64,000 bases of DNA from Verrucomicrobiales bacterium (GCA_002698785.1 PAAG01000048.1:53708-117707); one strand, 5' to 3'; shown: positions 18,239 through 27,693, numbered from the stretch's first letter. Notes: generated by a model from the sequence alone, not told the origin. Made by a program: numbers and translations.

Positions 18239-19933
18239 ATGACGGTAGATAGTGTTATCGATTTATTAATTTCGCGAGGCTTGATCGACGCCTCTCAAAG
18301 GGATGAGTTCATCAACGCCGGCTTGGCGAGTGATTCGGACATCTCCATGTTAGTAGAAGAGTGGGGGGTGCTTCAGCGTGATCAGTTGTTTCAGCTCGTA
18401 GCGCAGGATATTGGCGGTGAGTATTATGATTTGACTGATTTCGAGCCTGCTCCGCAAGTTCTTCGGGCAATTCCCGGGGGAACGGCAAAGCTTTACCAAG
18501 TGTTTCCCATCCAGTTTCTCGATTCTGGATTGCAGGTGGCGATCGCGAATCCACTCGATCCGCAGAACCTCGAGGAGCTCGGGTTTTCTCTGAACACAGC
18601 CATCGTTCCCGCCGTTGCTCCTCCAGAACAAATCTCCGAACTGATTGAAAAGTTCTATTACGGTGGAGGAAGTGAAGGCGGCGAAGGGGCTCCCGGTGGT
18701 GGTGAGAGCGATGCGTTGGCTGCGATTCGAGCAGAGGTGGCGTCGCTTTCAGAGGATGATTTGGAGGAAGAGTCGAACTCGGCACCCATTATTCGTTATG
18801 TCGATTTGGTCCTTTATCAGGCGATTAAAGAGAAGGCTTCTGACATTCACTTCGAGCCTTTCGAGGACGATTTCAAAATCCGCTACCGAGTGGATGGTGC
18901 GCTCTATGAAATGGCACCTCCTCCGCAGCACTTGAAGCAGGCGATCATTTCTCGAATCAAGGTGATGTCCAACTTGAACATCGCGGAAACGAGGATTCCT
19001 CAGGACGGTCGTATTACGAAAGAAATCAACGACCAACCAGTCGACATGCGTGTCTCGACTCTTCCCACAGCGTTTGGAGAGAGTGTGGTTCTTCGTGTCC
19101 TGGACCGATCAAATGTGAACCTCGATCTTGAGGCACTTAACCTGGAGCCGGATATCTACGAATACATCGTTGATACAATCGAAAAGCCGAACGGCATTTT
19201 CATCTGTACGGGTCCTACAGGAGCCGGGAAAACCACAACGCTGTATGCCTGTCTGCGCCGTGTGAATACGGAGGATGCGAAGCTGCTTACAGCGGAGGAC
19301 CCGGTGGAATACGACATGGATGGCATCATGCAGGTGCCGGTAAATGAGAGTATCGGCCTGACTTTCTCCCGGGTTTTGCGAGCTTTCCTCCGTCAGGATC
19401 CCGATCGTATTCTGGTAGGAGAGATGCGTGACCTTGAGACAGCCCAGATTGCGATTCAGGCATCTCTGACAGGTCACCTTGTTCTTTCTACCCTGCACAC
19501 AAACGATGCTCCCGGTGCGGTGACTCGACTCATCGACATGGGGTGCGAGCCTTTCCTTGTTGCGGCGACGCTGGAGGGGGTCTTGGGGCAGAGATTGTTG
19601 CGTAGGATATGTCCGGATTGCAAAGTCGCTTACAAACCGAGCTCTGCGGTCTTGCGCCAACTTGGGTTGACGGCTGAGGACACGGGTGGGCGTGAATTTT
19701 TTACTGGCCAGGGTTGTGATGTCTGTAACGACACAGGGTATCGCGGAAGACAGGGGCTGTTCGAGCTGCTGGATATGTCAGATCCAATCCGTGATCTGAT
19801 CGCGAAGCGTGCCGCAACCGTCGTTCTTAAGCAAAAGGCGCAGGAGCTAGGTATGAAGACTCTCCGAGAAGACGGGTTACGAAATATTTTCGGAGGGATC
19901 ACAACAATTGAAGAGGTGCTCAAGTATACTTGA
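18239..19933 (+). CDS. GspE/PilB-family secretion ATPase (second copy)
   Basis: A 564-residue paralogue of the preceding gene, 39 bp downstream. It has the same layout: N-terminal MshEN-like domain, Gly-rich linker near 140-160 (YYGGGSEGGEGAPGGGES), DIHFEP, RVDGALYE, Walker A GPTGAGKT at 325-332, AEDPVEY, RQDPDRILVGEMRD, STLHTND and a tetracysteine zinc site (CPDCK ... CDVCND). All catalytic residues look intact. An AGGTG three bases before the ATG is a plausible ribosome binding site. Two such ATPases in tandem could power assembly of two pilus types or form a mixed motor. Confidence 0.93.
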   Translation: MTVDSVIDLLISRGLIDASQRDEFINAGLASDSDISMLVEEWGVLQRDQLFQLVAQDIGGEYYDLTDFEPAPQVLRAIPGGTAKLYQVFPIQFLDSGLQVAIANPLDPQNLEELGFSLNTAIVPAVAPPEQISELIEKFYYGGGSEGGEGAPGGGESDALAAIRAEVASLSEDDLEEESNSAPIIRYVDLVLYQAIKEKASDIHFEPFEDDFKIRYRVDGALYEMAPPPQHLKQAIISRIKVMSNLNIAETRIPQDGRITKEINDQPVDMRVSTLPTAFGESVVLRVLDRSNVNLDLEALNLEPDIYEYIVDTIEKPNGIFICTGPTGAGKTTTLYACLRRVNTEDAKLLTAEDPVEYDMDGIMQVPVNESIGLTFSRVLRAFLRQDPDRILVGEMRDLETAQIAIQASLTGHLVLSTLHTNDAPGAVTRLIDMGCEPFLVAATLEGVLGQRLLRRICPDCKVAYKPSSAVLRQLGLTAEDTGGREFFTGQGCDVCNDTGYRGRQGLFELLDMSDPIRDLIAKRAATVVLKQKAQELGMKTLREDGLRNIFGGITTIEEVLKYT

Positions 19934-19944
19934 TTCCTCATCCA

Positions 19945-19984
19945 TAGCGCTTTTTCCATCGACAGCGAGAGTCTGGAAGCGCTA
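19945..19984 (+). other. Intergenic hairpin between secretion ATPase and gspF-like gene
   Basis: TAGCGCT (19945-19951) and AGCGCTA (19978-19984) pair perfectly; after a small bulge the stem continues with TCCA/TGGA and GAC/GTC around an AGCGAGA loop. No T-run follows closely, so it may be a processing or stability element rather than a terminator. Confidence 0.4.
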
Positions 19985-20028
19985 ATCTGAATGAAATTTT
20001 TTGAAGAGAAAAACACGACAAAATAACC

Positions 20029-21300
20029 ATGGCGAATTTTGAATACATTGCCTTAGACGCAAAAGGGGAAGAGACGACGGGTTCGATCAAGGCAAACGAT
20101 GAGGCTGATGCCATCAGTCAGCTCCGGAAGAGCGGGCTTTATCCAACGCAGGTAGTTGCTGCGGGTAAAGGCGGGGTTTCCGGAAACGCCAAGCGCCGTG
20201 CCAAAAAAGGCCAGCGTTCCAAAGCTGCGAAAAAGGGCGGTCTCGGCGGACGCGTGAAAGGGAAGGTCCTGATGATCTTTACCCGCCAGCTTGCGACGCT
20301 GGTGGATGCCGGATTGCCTTTGCTGCGCGGTCTTTCCGTTCTCGGAAAGCAGGAGAAAAATCGTAATATGGCGGGGACGATCAATCACCTTGCCGACTCT
20401 GTGGCTGGCGGTGCTACGTTTTCCGAAAGTTTGGGTCAACACCCCCGTATCTTTGACAAGCTGTATGTCAATATGGTGAAAGCCGGTGAGCTGGGTGGTG
20501 TGCTGGAATTGGTCCTTATTCGACTCGCCGAATATCAGGAGAAAGCGCAGAAACTGAAGAACCGAATCGTGGCGGCGATGGTTTATCCGATCATCGTGAT
20601 TGTGATTGCCGTGGGTATCTTGATTTTCCTCATGGCAGTAATCGTGCCTCGATTTGAGAGGATCTTTGCAGAGATGCTTGGTGACAAACCGTTGCCACAG
20701 ATCACTCAGTTCGTCATCGGAATCAGCCGATGGATTCAGGACAAATGGCTTATTCTCCTGATTGGAGGTGCCGTGGTCTACGCAGGATGGAAGGTATTCA
20801 GCATGACTAAAGGTGGCCGCAGGGTGATTGACCGCTGGAAGTTGCACATGCCGGTTTTTGGCCCGGTTCAGTTGAAGAGTGCAATTTCCCGGTTTACGCG
20901 AACTCTCGGAACGCTTGTGACAAGTGGTGTGCCTATCCTTCAGGCGCTGAACATTACTCGTGATACTGCGGGTAACGTCATTGTCTCGGATGCGATTGAT
21001 AAAGTCCACGAAGCGGTCCGTGAAGGTGAATCGGTCGTTGCCCCGCTGGAAGCCAGTAAAATTTTCCCTCCCATGGTTATCAGCATGGTGGACGTGGGTG
21101 AGGAAACCGGTCAGTTGCCGGATATGTTGCTCAAAATTGCGGATGTTTACGACGATGAGGTCGATAACGCGGTGGATGCGATGACGGCGATGATTGAGCC
21201 AATCATGATTGTGCTTCTCGCAGGCATTGTGGGAACTATCGTTGTTGCACTTTTCATGCCCATGATCGGTATCATCACAGAGATGAACAACCAGGGCTAA
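20029..21300 (+). CDS. GspF/PilC-family inner-membrane platform protein
   Basis: The 423-residue polytopic protein forms the platform that the secretion ATPase turns to add pilin subunits. An N-terminal domain (FEYIALDAKGEETTGSIKA) is followed by a very basic linker near 45-80 (KRRAKKGQRSKAAKKGG). Two T2SF repeats follow, each with the IFTRQLATLVDAGLPLL / RFTRTLGTLVTSGVPIL signature (about 83 and 288). Membrane helices lie near 185-210, 240-258 and 390-415. It is in line with the two ATPase genes and ends just before a terminator-like hairpin. Confidence 0.94.
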   Translation: MANFEYIALDAKGEETTGSIKANDEADAISQLRKSGLYPTQVVAAGKGGVSGNAKRRAKKGQRSKAAKKGGLGGRVKGKVLMIFTRQLATLVDAGLPLLRGLSVLGKQEKNRNMAGTINHLADSVAGGATFSESLGQHPRIFDKLYVNMVKAGELGGVLELVLIRLAEYQEKAQKLKNRIVAAMVYPIIVIVIAVGILIFLMAVIVPRFERIFAEMLGDKPLPQITQFVIGISRWIQDKWLILLIGGAVVYAGWKVFSMTKGGRRVIDRWKLHMPVFGPVQLKSAISRFTRTLGTLVTSGVPILQALNITRDTAGNVIVSDAIDKVHEAVREGESVVAPLEASKIFPPMVISMVDVGEETGQLPDMLLKIADVYDDEVDNAVDAMTAMIEPIMIVLLAGIVGTIVVALFMPMIGIITEMNNQG

Positions 21301-21319
21301 CAATCAGTAAGCAAAGAAC

Positions 21320-21367
21320 CGCCCATTGAAGGTCTTTACTTTGTATTGACATCGATGGGCGCTTTTT
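21320..21367 (+). terminator. Candidate terminator after the gspF-like gene
   Basis: CGCCCATTGA (21320-21329) pairs with TCGATGGGCG (21352-21361), one G-U pair, across a 22-base loop; CTTTTTG follows. It may separate the platform gene from the pseudopilin gene. Confidence 0.55.
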
Positions 21368-21374
21368 GTTAATT
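21346..21374 (+). promoter_or_regulatory. Candidate promoter of the pseudopilin gene
   Basis: A perfect -35 hexamer TTGACA (21346-21351) and a weak -10 TTAATT (21369-21374) are 17 bases apart. The predicted transcript start would fall at about the ATG at 21382, implying a leaderless mRNA. Confidence 0.3.
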
Positions 21375-21381
21375 TGTTCGA

Positions 21382-21957
21382 ATGATGAAAAAAGCGAATT
21401 TTGCTCGGGATCGAGCTTTCAGCATGATCGAGCTGATGGTGGTTGTCAGTGTGATGATCGTTCTCGCCGGGCTGCTGATTGCTGCTCTCCCGGGAATTCA
21501 GACTAAGGTGAACCGGAATAAGGTGCTCACTTTCATGGCTGAGATTGAAAATGGTCTGAGTAAGTATCAGATCGACTTCGGTGCCTATCCTCAAAACCCG
21601 GCTCCAGGGGGAGGTGCGGGAAGAACCCAGGCGGGTATCAAGGGATCTTCGATTCTTTATCAAGAGCTTTCGGGTGACCGCGATCTAGACGGAGAAGTTG
21701 ATGAGAATGAGGAAATTTATGTGCCCAAGCTGGACTACGATTCGAACTTGAATGCGAATCCTCAGCGATCGACATCTGCGGGTGGGCAGTATCTCGTGGT
21801 CGACGCTTTCGGAAATCCGATGATGTATCTCGCTGATCCTCCCAATATCGATGATGATGATAGGAACACGCGAAACGCCACCTACGATCTCTGGTCTTTC
21901 GCAGAGGGAGAGGAAGAGGATGAGATCAAGCACATCGCTAACTGGAAGACCAACTAG
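21382..21957 (+). CDS. Type II secretion / type IV pilus pseudopilin (GspG-like)
   Basis: A 191-residue prepilin. The short basic leader MMKKANFARDRA ends in AFSMIELMVVVSVMIVLAGLL, a class III signal with Glu at +5 for prepilin peptidase; the residue before the cut is Ala rather than the usual Gly. After the N-terminal helix comes a GspG-like domain: a YQIDFGAYPQNP block, a variable middle rich in Asp/Glu, and a C-terminal DAFGNPMMYLADPP strand typical of major pseudopilins. Acidic runs (DRDLDGEVDENEE) could bind calcium as in GspG. Two Met codons begin the frame and either could be used. It is the only pilin-like gene in the run. Confidence 0.88.
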   Translation: MMKKANFARDRAFSMIELMVVVSVMIVLAGLLIAALPGIQTKVNRNKVLTFMAEIENGLSKYQIDFGAYPQNPAPGGGAGRTQAGIKGSSILYQELSGDRDLDGEVDENEEIYVPKLDYDSNLNANPQRSTSAGGQYLVVDAFGNPMMYLADPPNIDDDDRNTRNATYDLWSFAEGEEEDEIKHIANWKTN

Positions 21958-22030
21958 AGGTCTCGCTGGAGATACAAAAATCTTGATTGATTGAATTGTT
22001 AGAATTCCTGCGTCTGGGTTAGAATAGGGC

Positions 22031-23689
22031 GTGACGAATCGCGATGAGGAGGCAAGCGCAGGGCCGGTCTCAACTATTCTGGAGGAATGGGAACAGAATC
22101 CATATTCCTTTCCGAATGGGAATGAGCCGACTTGGAGGTTTTGCGTCGGTAAGCGAGAGGCACTAGCAAGCGAGCTATGTGCGGTATTTGTCTCTGCGGA
22201 AGGGGATCGATTTCCCCGAGGGTATCAGCAGTCCCTGGAACAGCGCTTTCAGTTGCTCCAGAAGGTGGTGCCTTTGTCGGAAAGAGAAGCCTATTCTTTT
22301 GAAGCGCGCAGCGGGGGTGCCCTCGAGTTGTGGTGTCCGTATTTCGAGGGGGAACCGGTTGTTCCCTATCTGCGGAATAGAGGTGCGGTATCAGCCGATC
22401 TGTCTTTTGAGCTGTTGGGTGACATTGTCGATGGTCTGATCGGTCTCGTGAAAACGCCACGATTGTTGTCTGGGCTAACATTGGGCGATTTTTATGTGTG
22501 CGCTCGCGATGGAATAAAGCTGGAAGCGAAAGTTTTTGCCCCGCCTTCCCTGCTGCGGACAGAAGTGCCGCTGAGTGACTACCAGATTGCGAAGCGATGG
22601 ATCGAAATGATCGCGCAAGTTTTCCTTGGGGTAAAAGCTGGGTGGAAAGGAGAGCTGTCGTCCCACGATCCTCACGGCGCTCGGCCCTTTCGAAAGCTAT
22701 TGAAGGAATTGTCTCTGGGGAAGGAGCGTTCGCTGATCGATCGGATGGTCGATCTCCGCAGAGTGGTTTATTCCTGTGTATCCGGCTCGGTTCGAGGCGA
22801 AAGGATGGAGCGTGTAGCTCTTGGGCGGTTTCCTCGAGGGGTTTTGAGCGAGCACTTTATTAGCGGCCTGGCCGAGGAGGAGGGAGGTGTTTCAAGTGCT
22901 CTCAATTCGCACTCGGGTGGAAAATCTGGTTTTTCCAATTTTGTTTTTGAGGTTGGGTCCGGGCCAGAAGAACGGCGAGTCTGCTACTTGGTGCCACCCG
23001 ACGACTGGGTGGGGGTGCCGATGGTGGATGTGGTCAATCGGAAGTTGTCACACGCGTTTCTCCACGTTCATCACAATGGAGTGCGTGCACGTTCGGTTCT
23101 TTGTCAGGGGGATTGCACTGCATTGCTGGCCGATCCCTCTGTTGGGATGCCCCTTCCGGCACTGCTCCGATTTCGCGGGGGCGTAAAGCATGAGGAATTC
23201 ATGTTTCTCTTTCAAAAAATCCACCGAGCTCTGGGAGCGTTTGAAAGTACCGAGTTCCCGTTACGTATCGTTTCGCCGTGGCAACTGCAAATTCACCTGG
23301 AAGAATTGCAGGAGCCTCCCGATTGGAGGGTATTGTTGTGCTCGGACATTCGTGAGTGGCCTTCGTGGGATGTCCGGATTCGAGTTGAGCTGCCAATGGA
23401 GTTTTTGCTGCGGTCGCAAAATTCTCCCTCATGGGGCTATGTCTTTGATGATATTGGCAGAAAGTTTTTCCCCGCTCTGGTAGCCTGGGTCCTGGATTGG
23501 GAGAGGTTTGAGTTAGCTTACGAAACCGGAACTCTTTTTTCCGAGCCTTTGAATCGGGACGAGCGTTTCGATGCTTTGTTTCAGGCGGCGCGGAAGTTTC
23601 TTGAGGCGACCGACTATGACCAGCGAGAGAATTTCCTTCGGATGGTGGACGAGGGGGTGCGAGGGATGCTTGAGGAGCGGTCACTGTGA
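22031..23689 (+). CDS. Uncharacterised protein, possible pseudokinase-like fold
   Basis: A 552-residue soluble protein with no family I recognise. It starts at a GTG and has no signal peptide or membrane segment. Residues about 85-185 are reminiscent of a protein-kinase C-lobe: WCPYFEGEPVVPYLRNRG, then an amphipathic helix FELLGDIVDGLIGLVKTP, then GLTLGDFYVCARDGIKL where kinases have HRDLKPxN and the metal-binding loop. None of the catalytic residues is kept, so any kinase kinship would be a dead enzyme. The C-terminal half is rich in Trp, Phe and Glu with no motif. It lies 73 bp after the pseudopilin gene and could be part of the secretion locus, or the first gene of the polysaccharide region. 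Function unknown. Confidence 0.6.
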   Translation: MTNRDEEASAGPVSTILEEWEQNPYSFPNGNEPTWRFCVGKREALASELCAVFVSAEGDRFPRGYQQSLEQRFQLLQKVVPLSEREAYSFEARSGGALELWCPYFEGEPVVPYLRNRGAVSADLSFELLGDIVDGLIGLVKTPRLLSGLTLGDFYVCARDGIKLEAKVFAPPSLLRTEVPLSDYQIAKRWIEMIAQVFLGVKAGWKGELSSHDPHGARPFRKLLKELSLGKERSLIDRMVDLRRVVYSCVSGSVRGERMERVALGRFPRGVLSEHFISGLAEEEGGVSSALNSHSGGKSGFSNFVFEVGSGPEERRVCYLVPPDDWVGVPMVDVVNRKLSHAFLHVHHNGVRARSVLCQGDCTALLADPSVGMPLPALLRFRGGVKHEEFMFLFQKIHRALGAFESTEFPLRIVSPWQLQIHLEELQEPPDWRVLLCSDIREWPSWDVRIRVELPMEFLLRSQNSPSWGYVFDDIGRKFFPALVAWVLDWERFELAYETGTLFSEPLNRDERFDALFQAARKFLEATDYDQRENFLRMVDEGVRGMLEERSL

Positions 23690-23796
23690 TGACGCTTTCG
23701 GAAGTTCAAATCCCCCGCTAAAAGATTCGGTGGCGAAATCCCAAAGGCCTGCGTAGCTTCCGCCCGCCGATAAAGCGGCATCGAGATTTTATTTCC

Positions 23797-24888
23797 ATGG
23801 ACTTTATTGACCTCAAATCGCAACAGGCAAGAATTCGCGAGTCTATTGAGCGCCGGATTCAAGCCGTGCTGGATCATGGGCAATACATTATGGGACCAGA
23901 AATCTCTGATTTAGAGGGGGTTCTGAGTGAGCATCTCGGGTGTAAGCACACGATAGGTGTTTCTTCAGGAACGGACTCGCTCCTCATTGCGTTGATGGCA
24001 CTTGGGATTGGCCCAGGAGATGAGGTGATCACTGTATCTTACACGTGGATTTCGACTGCTGAGGTGATTGCCCTTCTCGGGGCGACGCCTGTCTTCGTGG
24101 ATATTGAGGAAGATACTTGGAATATGAATCCTGAGTTGCTGGCCTCTGCCATCACTGACCGTACCAAGGCAATTATGCCTGTAGGCATTTACGGGCAAAC
24201 CTCGAACATGACCGAGATCAACCGCATAGCGAAAGAGGCGGGTGACATTCCTGTGATTGAAGATGCCGCTCAGAGTTTTGGTGCGACTCACCATGGAAAA
24301 CGCTCGGGAGGGCTGGGAACCATCGGCAGCACTTCCTTCTTCCCTTCCAAACCGCTGGGTGGATACGGCGACGGCGGGGCGCTTTTTACCGACGACGATG
24401 AGTTAGCGGAGAAGATGCGCTGGATTCGCCTTCATGGGCAGGAAAAGAAACACTATCATCCCATTCTCGGACTGAATGGACGACTGGACTCGATGCAGGC
24501 AGCTGTGGTTCTGGCGAAGATGGAAATCTTCGAAGAGGAGGTTGGGATGCGTCAGGCGGTGGCTGAGCGATACTCCGAGCTACTCGGTGAATGCGATTTA
24601 ACGCTTCCGAAGGTTGCTGAGGGCAATACCTCTGTGTTCGCGCAATACACGTTGCTCTCGGAGAATCGGGAAGAACTTCAGGCAGCCCTGGGGAAAGAAA
24701 GTATTCCGTCAGTGGCGTATTACGCCGTGCCCTTGCATCTTCAACCGGTGTTCAGTAATCTGAATTATTCGGAAGGAGATTTTCCTGTGACAGAGCACGT
24801 GGCAAAGACGGGGCTCAGCCTTCCTATGAGTCCTTATGTTTCTGAGGAGGACCAGGAAAAGATTGCGGCTGTGATTGGTGGGCTTTGA
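23797..24888 (+). CDS. DegT/DnrJ/EryC1/StrS-family sugar aminotransferase
   Basis: A 363-residue PLP-dependent enzyme that transfers an amino group, usually from glutamate, to a keto-sugar nucleotide. Family blocks: IDLKSQQARI, YIMGPEISDLE, VSSGTDSLLIALMALGIGPGDEV, VIEDAAQSFGA, and the Schiff-base Lys185 within SFFPSKPLGGYGDGG. The sequence is closest in style to WbpE/PglE-like enzymes that make 3- or 4-amino sugars for surface glycans. A matching keto-sugar could come from the CapD-type dehydratase at the other end of the locus; this link is inference. It opens the polysaccharide locus, just before the regulator. Confidence 0.92.
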   Translation: MDFIDLKSQQARIRESIERRIQAVLDHGQYIMGPEISDLEGVLSEHLGCKHTIGVSSGTDSLLIALMALGIGPGDEVITVSYTWISTAEVIALLGATPVFVDIEEDTWNMNPELLASAITDRTKAIMPVGIYGQTSNMTEINRIAKEAGDIPVIEDAAQSFGATHHGKRSGGLGTIGSTSFFPSKPLGGYGDGGALFTDDDELAEKMRWIRLHGQEKKHYHPILGLNGRLDSMQAAVVLAKMEIFEEEVGMRQAVAERYSELLGECDLTLPKVAEGNTSVFAQYTLLSENREELQAALGKESIPSVAYYAVPLHLQPVFSNLNYSEGDFPVTEHVAKTGLSLPMSPYVSEEDQEKIAAVIGGL

Positions 24889-24953
24889 ATGCCTGATTGA
24901 TCGGGGAAGATTTCGGTAATTTCCATAAACTTAGTGGTATTAAGGGACTTGGG

Positions 24954-24981
24954 GTTTTGTTCATTTTTATTTGAACAAAAC
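24954..24981. promoter_or_regulatory. Perfect inverted repeat upstream of the GbsR-like regulator
   Basis: GTTTTGTTCA (24954-24963) and TGAACAAAAC (24972-24981) are perfect 10-base reverse complements around an 8-base T-rich spacer. No T-run follows on either strand, so it looks more like a protein-binding site than a terminator. Confidence 0.5.
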
Positions 24982-24990
24982 GAAAATCGG

Positions 24991-25003
24991 GTTACCGGGT
25001 AAC
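24991..25003. promoter_or_regulatory. Palindromic operator candidate, GTTACC-G-GGTAAC
   Basis: A 13-base palindrome with perfect 6-base arms and one central base, ten bases after the previous inverted repeat and about 130 bases before the regulator start. It is a suitable size for a dimeric winged-helix protein and may be the regulator's own operator. Confidence 0.45.
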
Positions 25004-25133
25004 GAATGGCACTCCGAATGAGGAGTTTTGTCTGTCAGTATCAATTTTGCTCGTGGCGCGAATACACCTTATGCGACCACTGGCGGTAGCGTAAACAAAT
25101 GTCTGAGGATTGAAGGCGATCGCCACAGAGGAA

Positions 25134-25622
25134 ATGCCAAAATCGGAGATTCTCGAGAGGGAGTCGGTCGAGTATTTTGTCTCCCTCGTTCAATTGTTCG
25201 GACTTCCGAAGTCGATCGGTCAAATCTATGGCTTGTTGTTTGTGTCTAAGGCGCCTCTCGCTATGGACGATATCATGAGCCGCCTCGGAATCAGTAAAGG
25301 GAGTGCCAGCCAGGGACTGTCTCTCTTGAAAAGCCTTGGCGCAGTAACTTCCATCGAAATTCCCGGAGAGCGCCGGGACCATTACGAGGCCGATTTGAAT
25401 GTCTCGCGAATCGTAAATCACTTTGTTGAGAACAGATTGCAGGATCGACTCGACCACGCAGAGACGCGAATCAAGTCGATGGTCAAACTGGCGCGTGGAA
25501 TAGAAAAGGACAGCGACAGCGATAGCGAAACGAATTTGCTCCACAGAATTCAGGCGCTGCAGAAGTGGCAGAAACGTGGAAAAAATCTGATCCCCCTTAT
25601 CCTACGTTGGTTGAAACGCTGA
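25134..25622 (+). CDS. GbsR/MarR-like winged-helix transcriptional regulator
   Basis: The protein has 162 residues from the ATG at 25134; the frame is also open from a TTG at 25110, which would add eight residues. Neither start has a well-spaced ribosome binding site. The N-terminal half matches GbsR-family regulators: [47 protein letters not shown] is the winged helix, and [10 protein letters not shown] the wing. The C-terminal half is an amphipathic helix suited to dimerisation. It precedes the GDP-fucose and export genes by 13 bp, so it is probably co-transcribed with them and controls the polysaccharide locus, perhaps via the inverted repeats upstream. The signal is unknown. Confidence 0.85.
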   Translation: MPKSEILERESVEYFVSLVQLFGLPKSIGQIYGLLFVSKAPLAMDDIMSRLGISKGSASQGLSLLKSLGAVTSIEIPGERRDHYEADLNVSRIVNHFVENRLQDRLDHAETRIKSMVKLARGIEKDSDSDSETNLLHRIQALQKWQKRGKNLIPLILRWLKR

Positions 25623-25635
25623 ATTCAGTCGAGAT

Positions 25636-26574
25636 ATGAACGGACTTCAAACAGACAAAAGATACTATATCGCCGGACACCGAGGTATGGTCGGTAGCGC
25701 GATCTGCAGAGCGCTGACTGCTGCGGGGTGCGAAGATCAGGTTACGGCCACAAGTAAGGAGTTGGACCTTCGGAATCAGGAAGAGGCGGACACGTTCGTT
25801 AAGGAAAAATCGCCTGACGTGATGGTAATTGCAGCTGCAAAGGTGGGTGGAATTCACGCAAACAGCACTTACCCGGCCGAGTTTCTCTACGATAATCTCA
25901 TGATCGCATCGAATTTGATTCATGCGGCTCATACACACGATGTGGAGCGTGTTCTTTTCCTGGGAAGTTCCTGTATCTATCCGAAGTTTGCCGAGCAGCC
26001 GATCCGGGAAGACTCGCTGCTGACAAGTTCTCTTGAGCCCACGAATGAGGCATATGCGATCGCAAAAATTGCCGGGTTAAAATTGTGTGAATTTTACAGA
26101 ACGCAGTATGGGCGACTCTATCACTCCGCGATGCCAAGTAACTTGTATGGAATTGGCGACAACTATCACCCGGAGAATTCACATGTCATTCCAGCCTTGA
26201 TCCGTCGGTTTCACGAGGCGGCGCAGCGAAAAGACGAAACTGTAGTGATGTGGGGAACTGGTACTCCTTTGAGAGAATTTCTTTTCGCCGATGACCTTGC
26301 GGAAGGATGCCTCCACCTCCTGACTTTGCCGGACCCGCCATCGCTTGTGAATATCGGGGCCGGATATGACCTACCCATCGCGGAGATCGCCAAAATGATC
26401 GCCGATACGGTCGGCTTTGAGGGGGAAATTGTAAACGACACGTCAAAGCCTGACGGGACTCCGAGGAAGCTGATGGATTCTTCCCTCATTAATTCCCTTG
26501 GTTGGAAAGCGACCACGACGCTCGAAGAGGGATTGCGACTGGCATATCAAGATTTCCTGGCACGAGAAGGATAA
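25636..26574 (+). CDS. fcl: GDP-L-fucose synthase
   Basis: This 312-residue SDR enzyme epimerises and reduces GDP-4-keto-6-deoxymannose with NADPH to GDP-L-fucose. It has the nucleotide-binding GHRGMVGSA near residues 14-22, [11 protein letters not shown], the [14 protein letters not shown] block with the catalytic Ser-Cys, and [10 protein letters not shown] with the Tyr-x3-Lys pair. [13 protein letters not shown] is typical of the family. It is directly followed by gmd, which supplies its substrate, 22 bp downstream. The reversed order (fcl before gmd) is seen elsewhere and has no functional meaning I know of. Confidence 0.95.
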   Translation: MNGLQTDKRYYIAGHRGMVGSAICRALTAAGCEDQVTATSKELDLRNQEEADTFVKEKSPDVMVIAAAKVGGIHANSTYPAEFLYDNLMIASNLIHAAHTHDVERVLFLGSSCIYPKFAEQPIREDSLLTSSLEPTNEAYAIAKIAGLKLCEFYRTQYGRLYHSAMPSNLYGIGDNYHPENSHVIPALIRRFHEAAQRKDETVVMWGTGTPLREFLFADDLAEGCLHLLTLPDPPSLVNIGAGYDLPIAEIAKMIADTVGFEGEIVNDTSKPDGTPRKLMDSSLINSLGWKATTTLEEGLRLAYQDFLAREG

Positions 26575-26596
26575 TTAATCCAACAAAGACAAATTC

Positions 26597-27661
26597 ATGA
26601 AAAAAGCGCTCATCACCGGTATCACCGGACAAGACGGTTCCTACCTTGCGGAACAACTGCTTGAAAAAGGTTATCAGGTCCACGGCATGATTCGCCGAAG
26701 CAGTTCCTTCAACACCGACCGAATCGACCATCTCTATAACGATCCAAAGCTTCGCGAAGCGGGAACATTTCACCTGCATCATGGTGACCTGACTGATTCG
26801 TCGAACCTCAACCGCCTGCTTGAGAAGATTGTTCCGGACGAGATTTATAATCTTGGTGCGCAGAGTCACGTTAAGGTTTCTTTCGAAGTGCCTGAATACA
26901 CTGCTGAGGTTGATGCGATTGGAACACTTCGATTCCTTGATGCGATTAAAGAGGTCGGGCTTGTCGAGCGAGTTCGTTTTTACCAGGCGTCCACGAGTGA
27001 GCTGTATGGAGAAGTGCAGGAAGTGCCGCAGACTGAGAAGACTCCATTCTATCCTCGCTCGCCGTATGGCGTCGCGAAACTGTATGGTTTCTGGATCGTC
27101 GTTAACTACCGTGAGTCCTATGGACTGCATGCTTCTAACGGAATCCTCTTCAACCACGAATCGCCGCGACGTGGTGAGACTTTCGTAACGCGTAAGATTA
27201 CACGTGCTGCCGGTAGGATTGCTGAGGGAACGCAGGAGGTTCTTACTTTGGGAAACCTGGATGCGCAGCGCGACTGGGGGTATGCTCCTGAGTACACCGA
27301 AATGATGTGGCGAATCCTCCAGCAGGACAAACCCGACGACTATGTATGCGCTACAGGGGAAATGCACACCGTTCGCGAATTCTGTAAGCACGCTTTCGAT
27401 GCCGTTGATATCAACGTTCGGTTCGAAGGTGAAGGTGTGGAAGAGAAGGGGATTTGTGAGAAGACAGGGAAGACCGTGATCGCAGTTTCTCCTGACTACT
27501 TCCGCCCTGCAGAGGTGGAGCAATTGCTGGGAGATCCGACGAAGGCGGAAAAACTTCTCGGCTGGAAACCCCAAGTGACTTTCAAAGAACTCGTCCAGAT
27601 CATGGCAAAAGCTGACTGGGAACTTGCGAAGCAGGAAAATCGGGGAACTGCGCCTGATTGA
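26597..27661 (+). CDS. gmd: GDP-mannose 4,6-dehydratase
   Basis: Converts GDP-mannose to GDP-4-keto-6-deoxymannose using tightly bound NADP. At 354 residues it is full length. Diagnostic blocks: [54 protein letters not shown] (catalytic Ser/Thr and Glu), [10 protein letters not shown] (Tyr-Lys), [18 protein letters not shown] and [16 protein letters not shown]. Together with the upstream fcl it provides GDP-L-fucose for the polymer made by this locus. Confidence 0.96.
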   Translation: MKKALITGITGQDGSYLAEQLLEKGYQVHGMIRRSSSFNTDRIDHLYNDPKLREAGTFHLHHGDLTDSSNLNRLLEKIVPDEIYNLGAQSHVKVSFEVPEYTAEVDAIGTLRFLDAIKEVGLVERVRFYQASTSELYGEVQEVPQTEKTPFYPRSPYGVAKLYGFWIVVNYRESYGLHASNGILFNHESPRRGETFVTRKITRAAGRIAEGTQEVLTLGNLDAQRDWGYAPEYTEMMWRILQQDKPDDYVCATGEMHTVREFCKHAFDAVDINVRFEGEGVEEKGICEKTGKTVIAVSPDYFRPAEVEQLLGDPTKAEKLLGWKPQVTFKELVQIMAKADWELAKQENRGTAPD

Positions 27662-27693
27662 TTTGGCCGGCAGAGTGTGTTGGTCAGGGGGAG

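Noticed and set aside
20053..21303. 416-codon minus-strand frame opposite the gspF-like gene
   Set aside because: His/Asn-rich composition and full antisense overlap with a well-supported platform protein; no family match.
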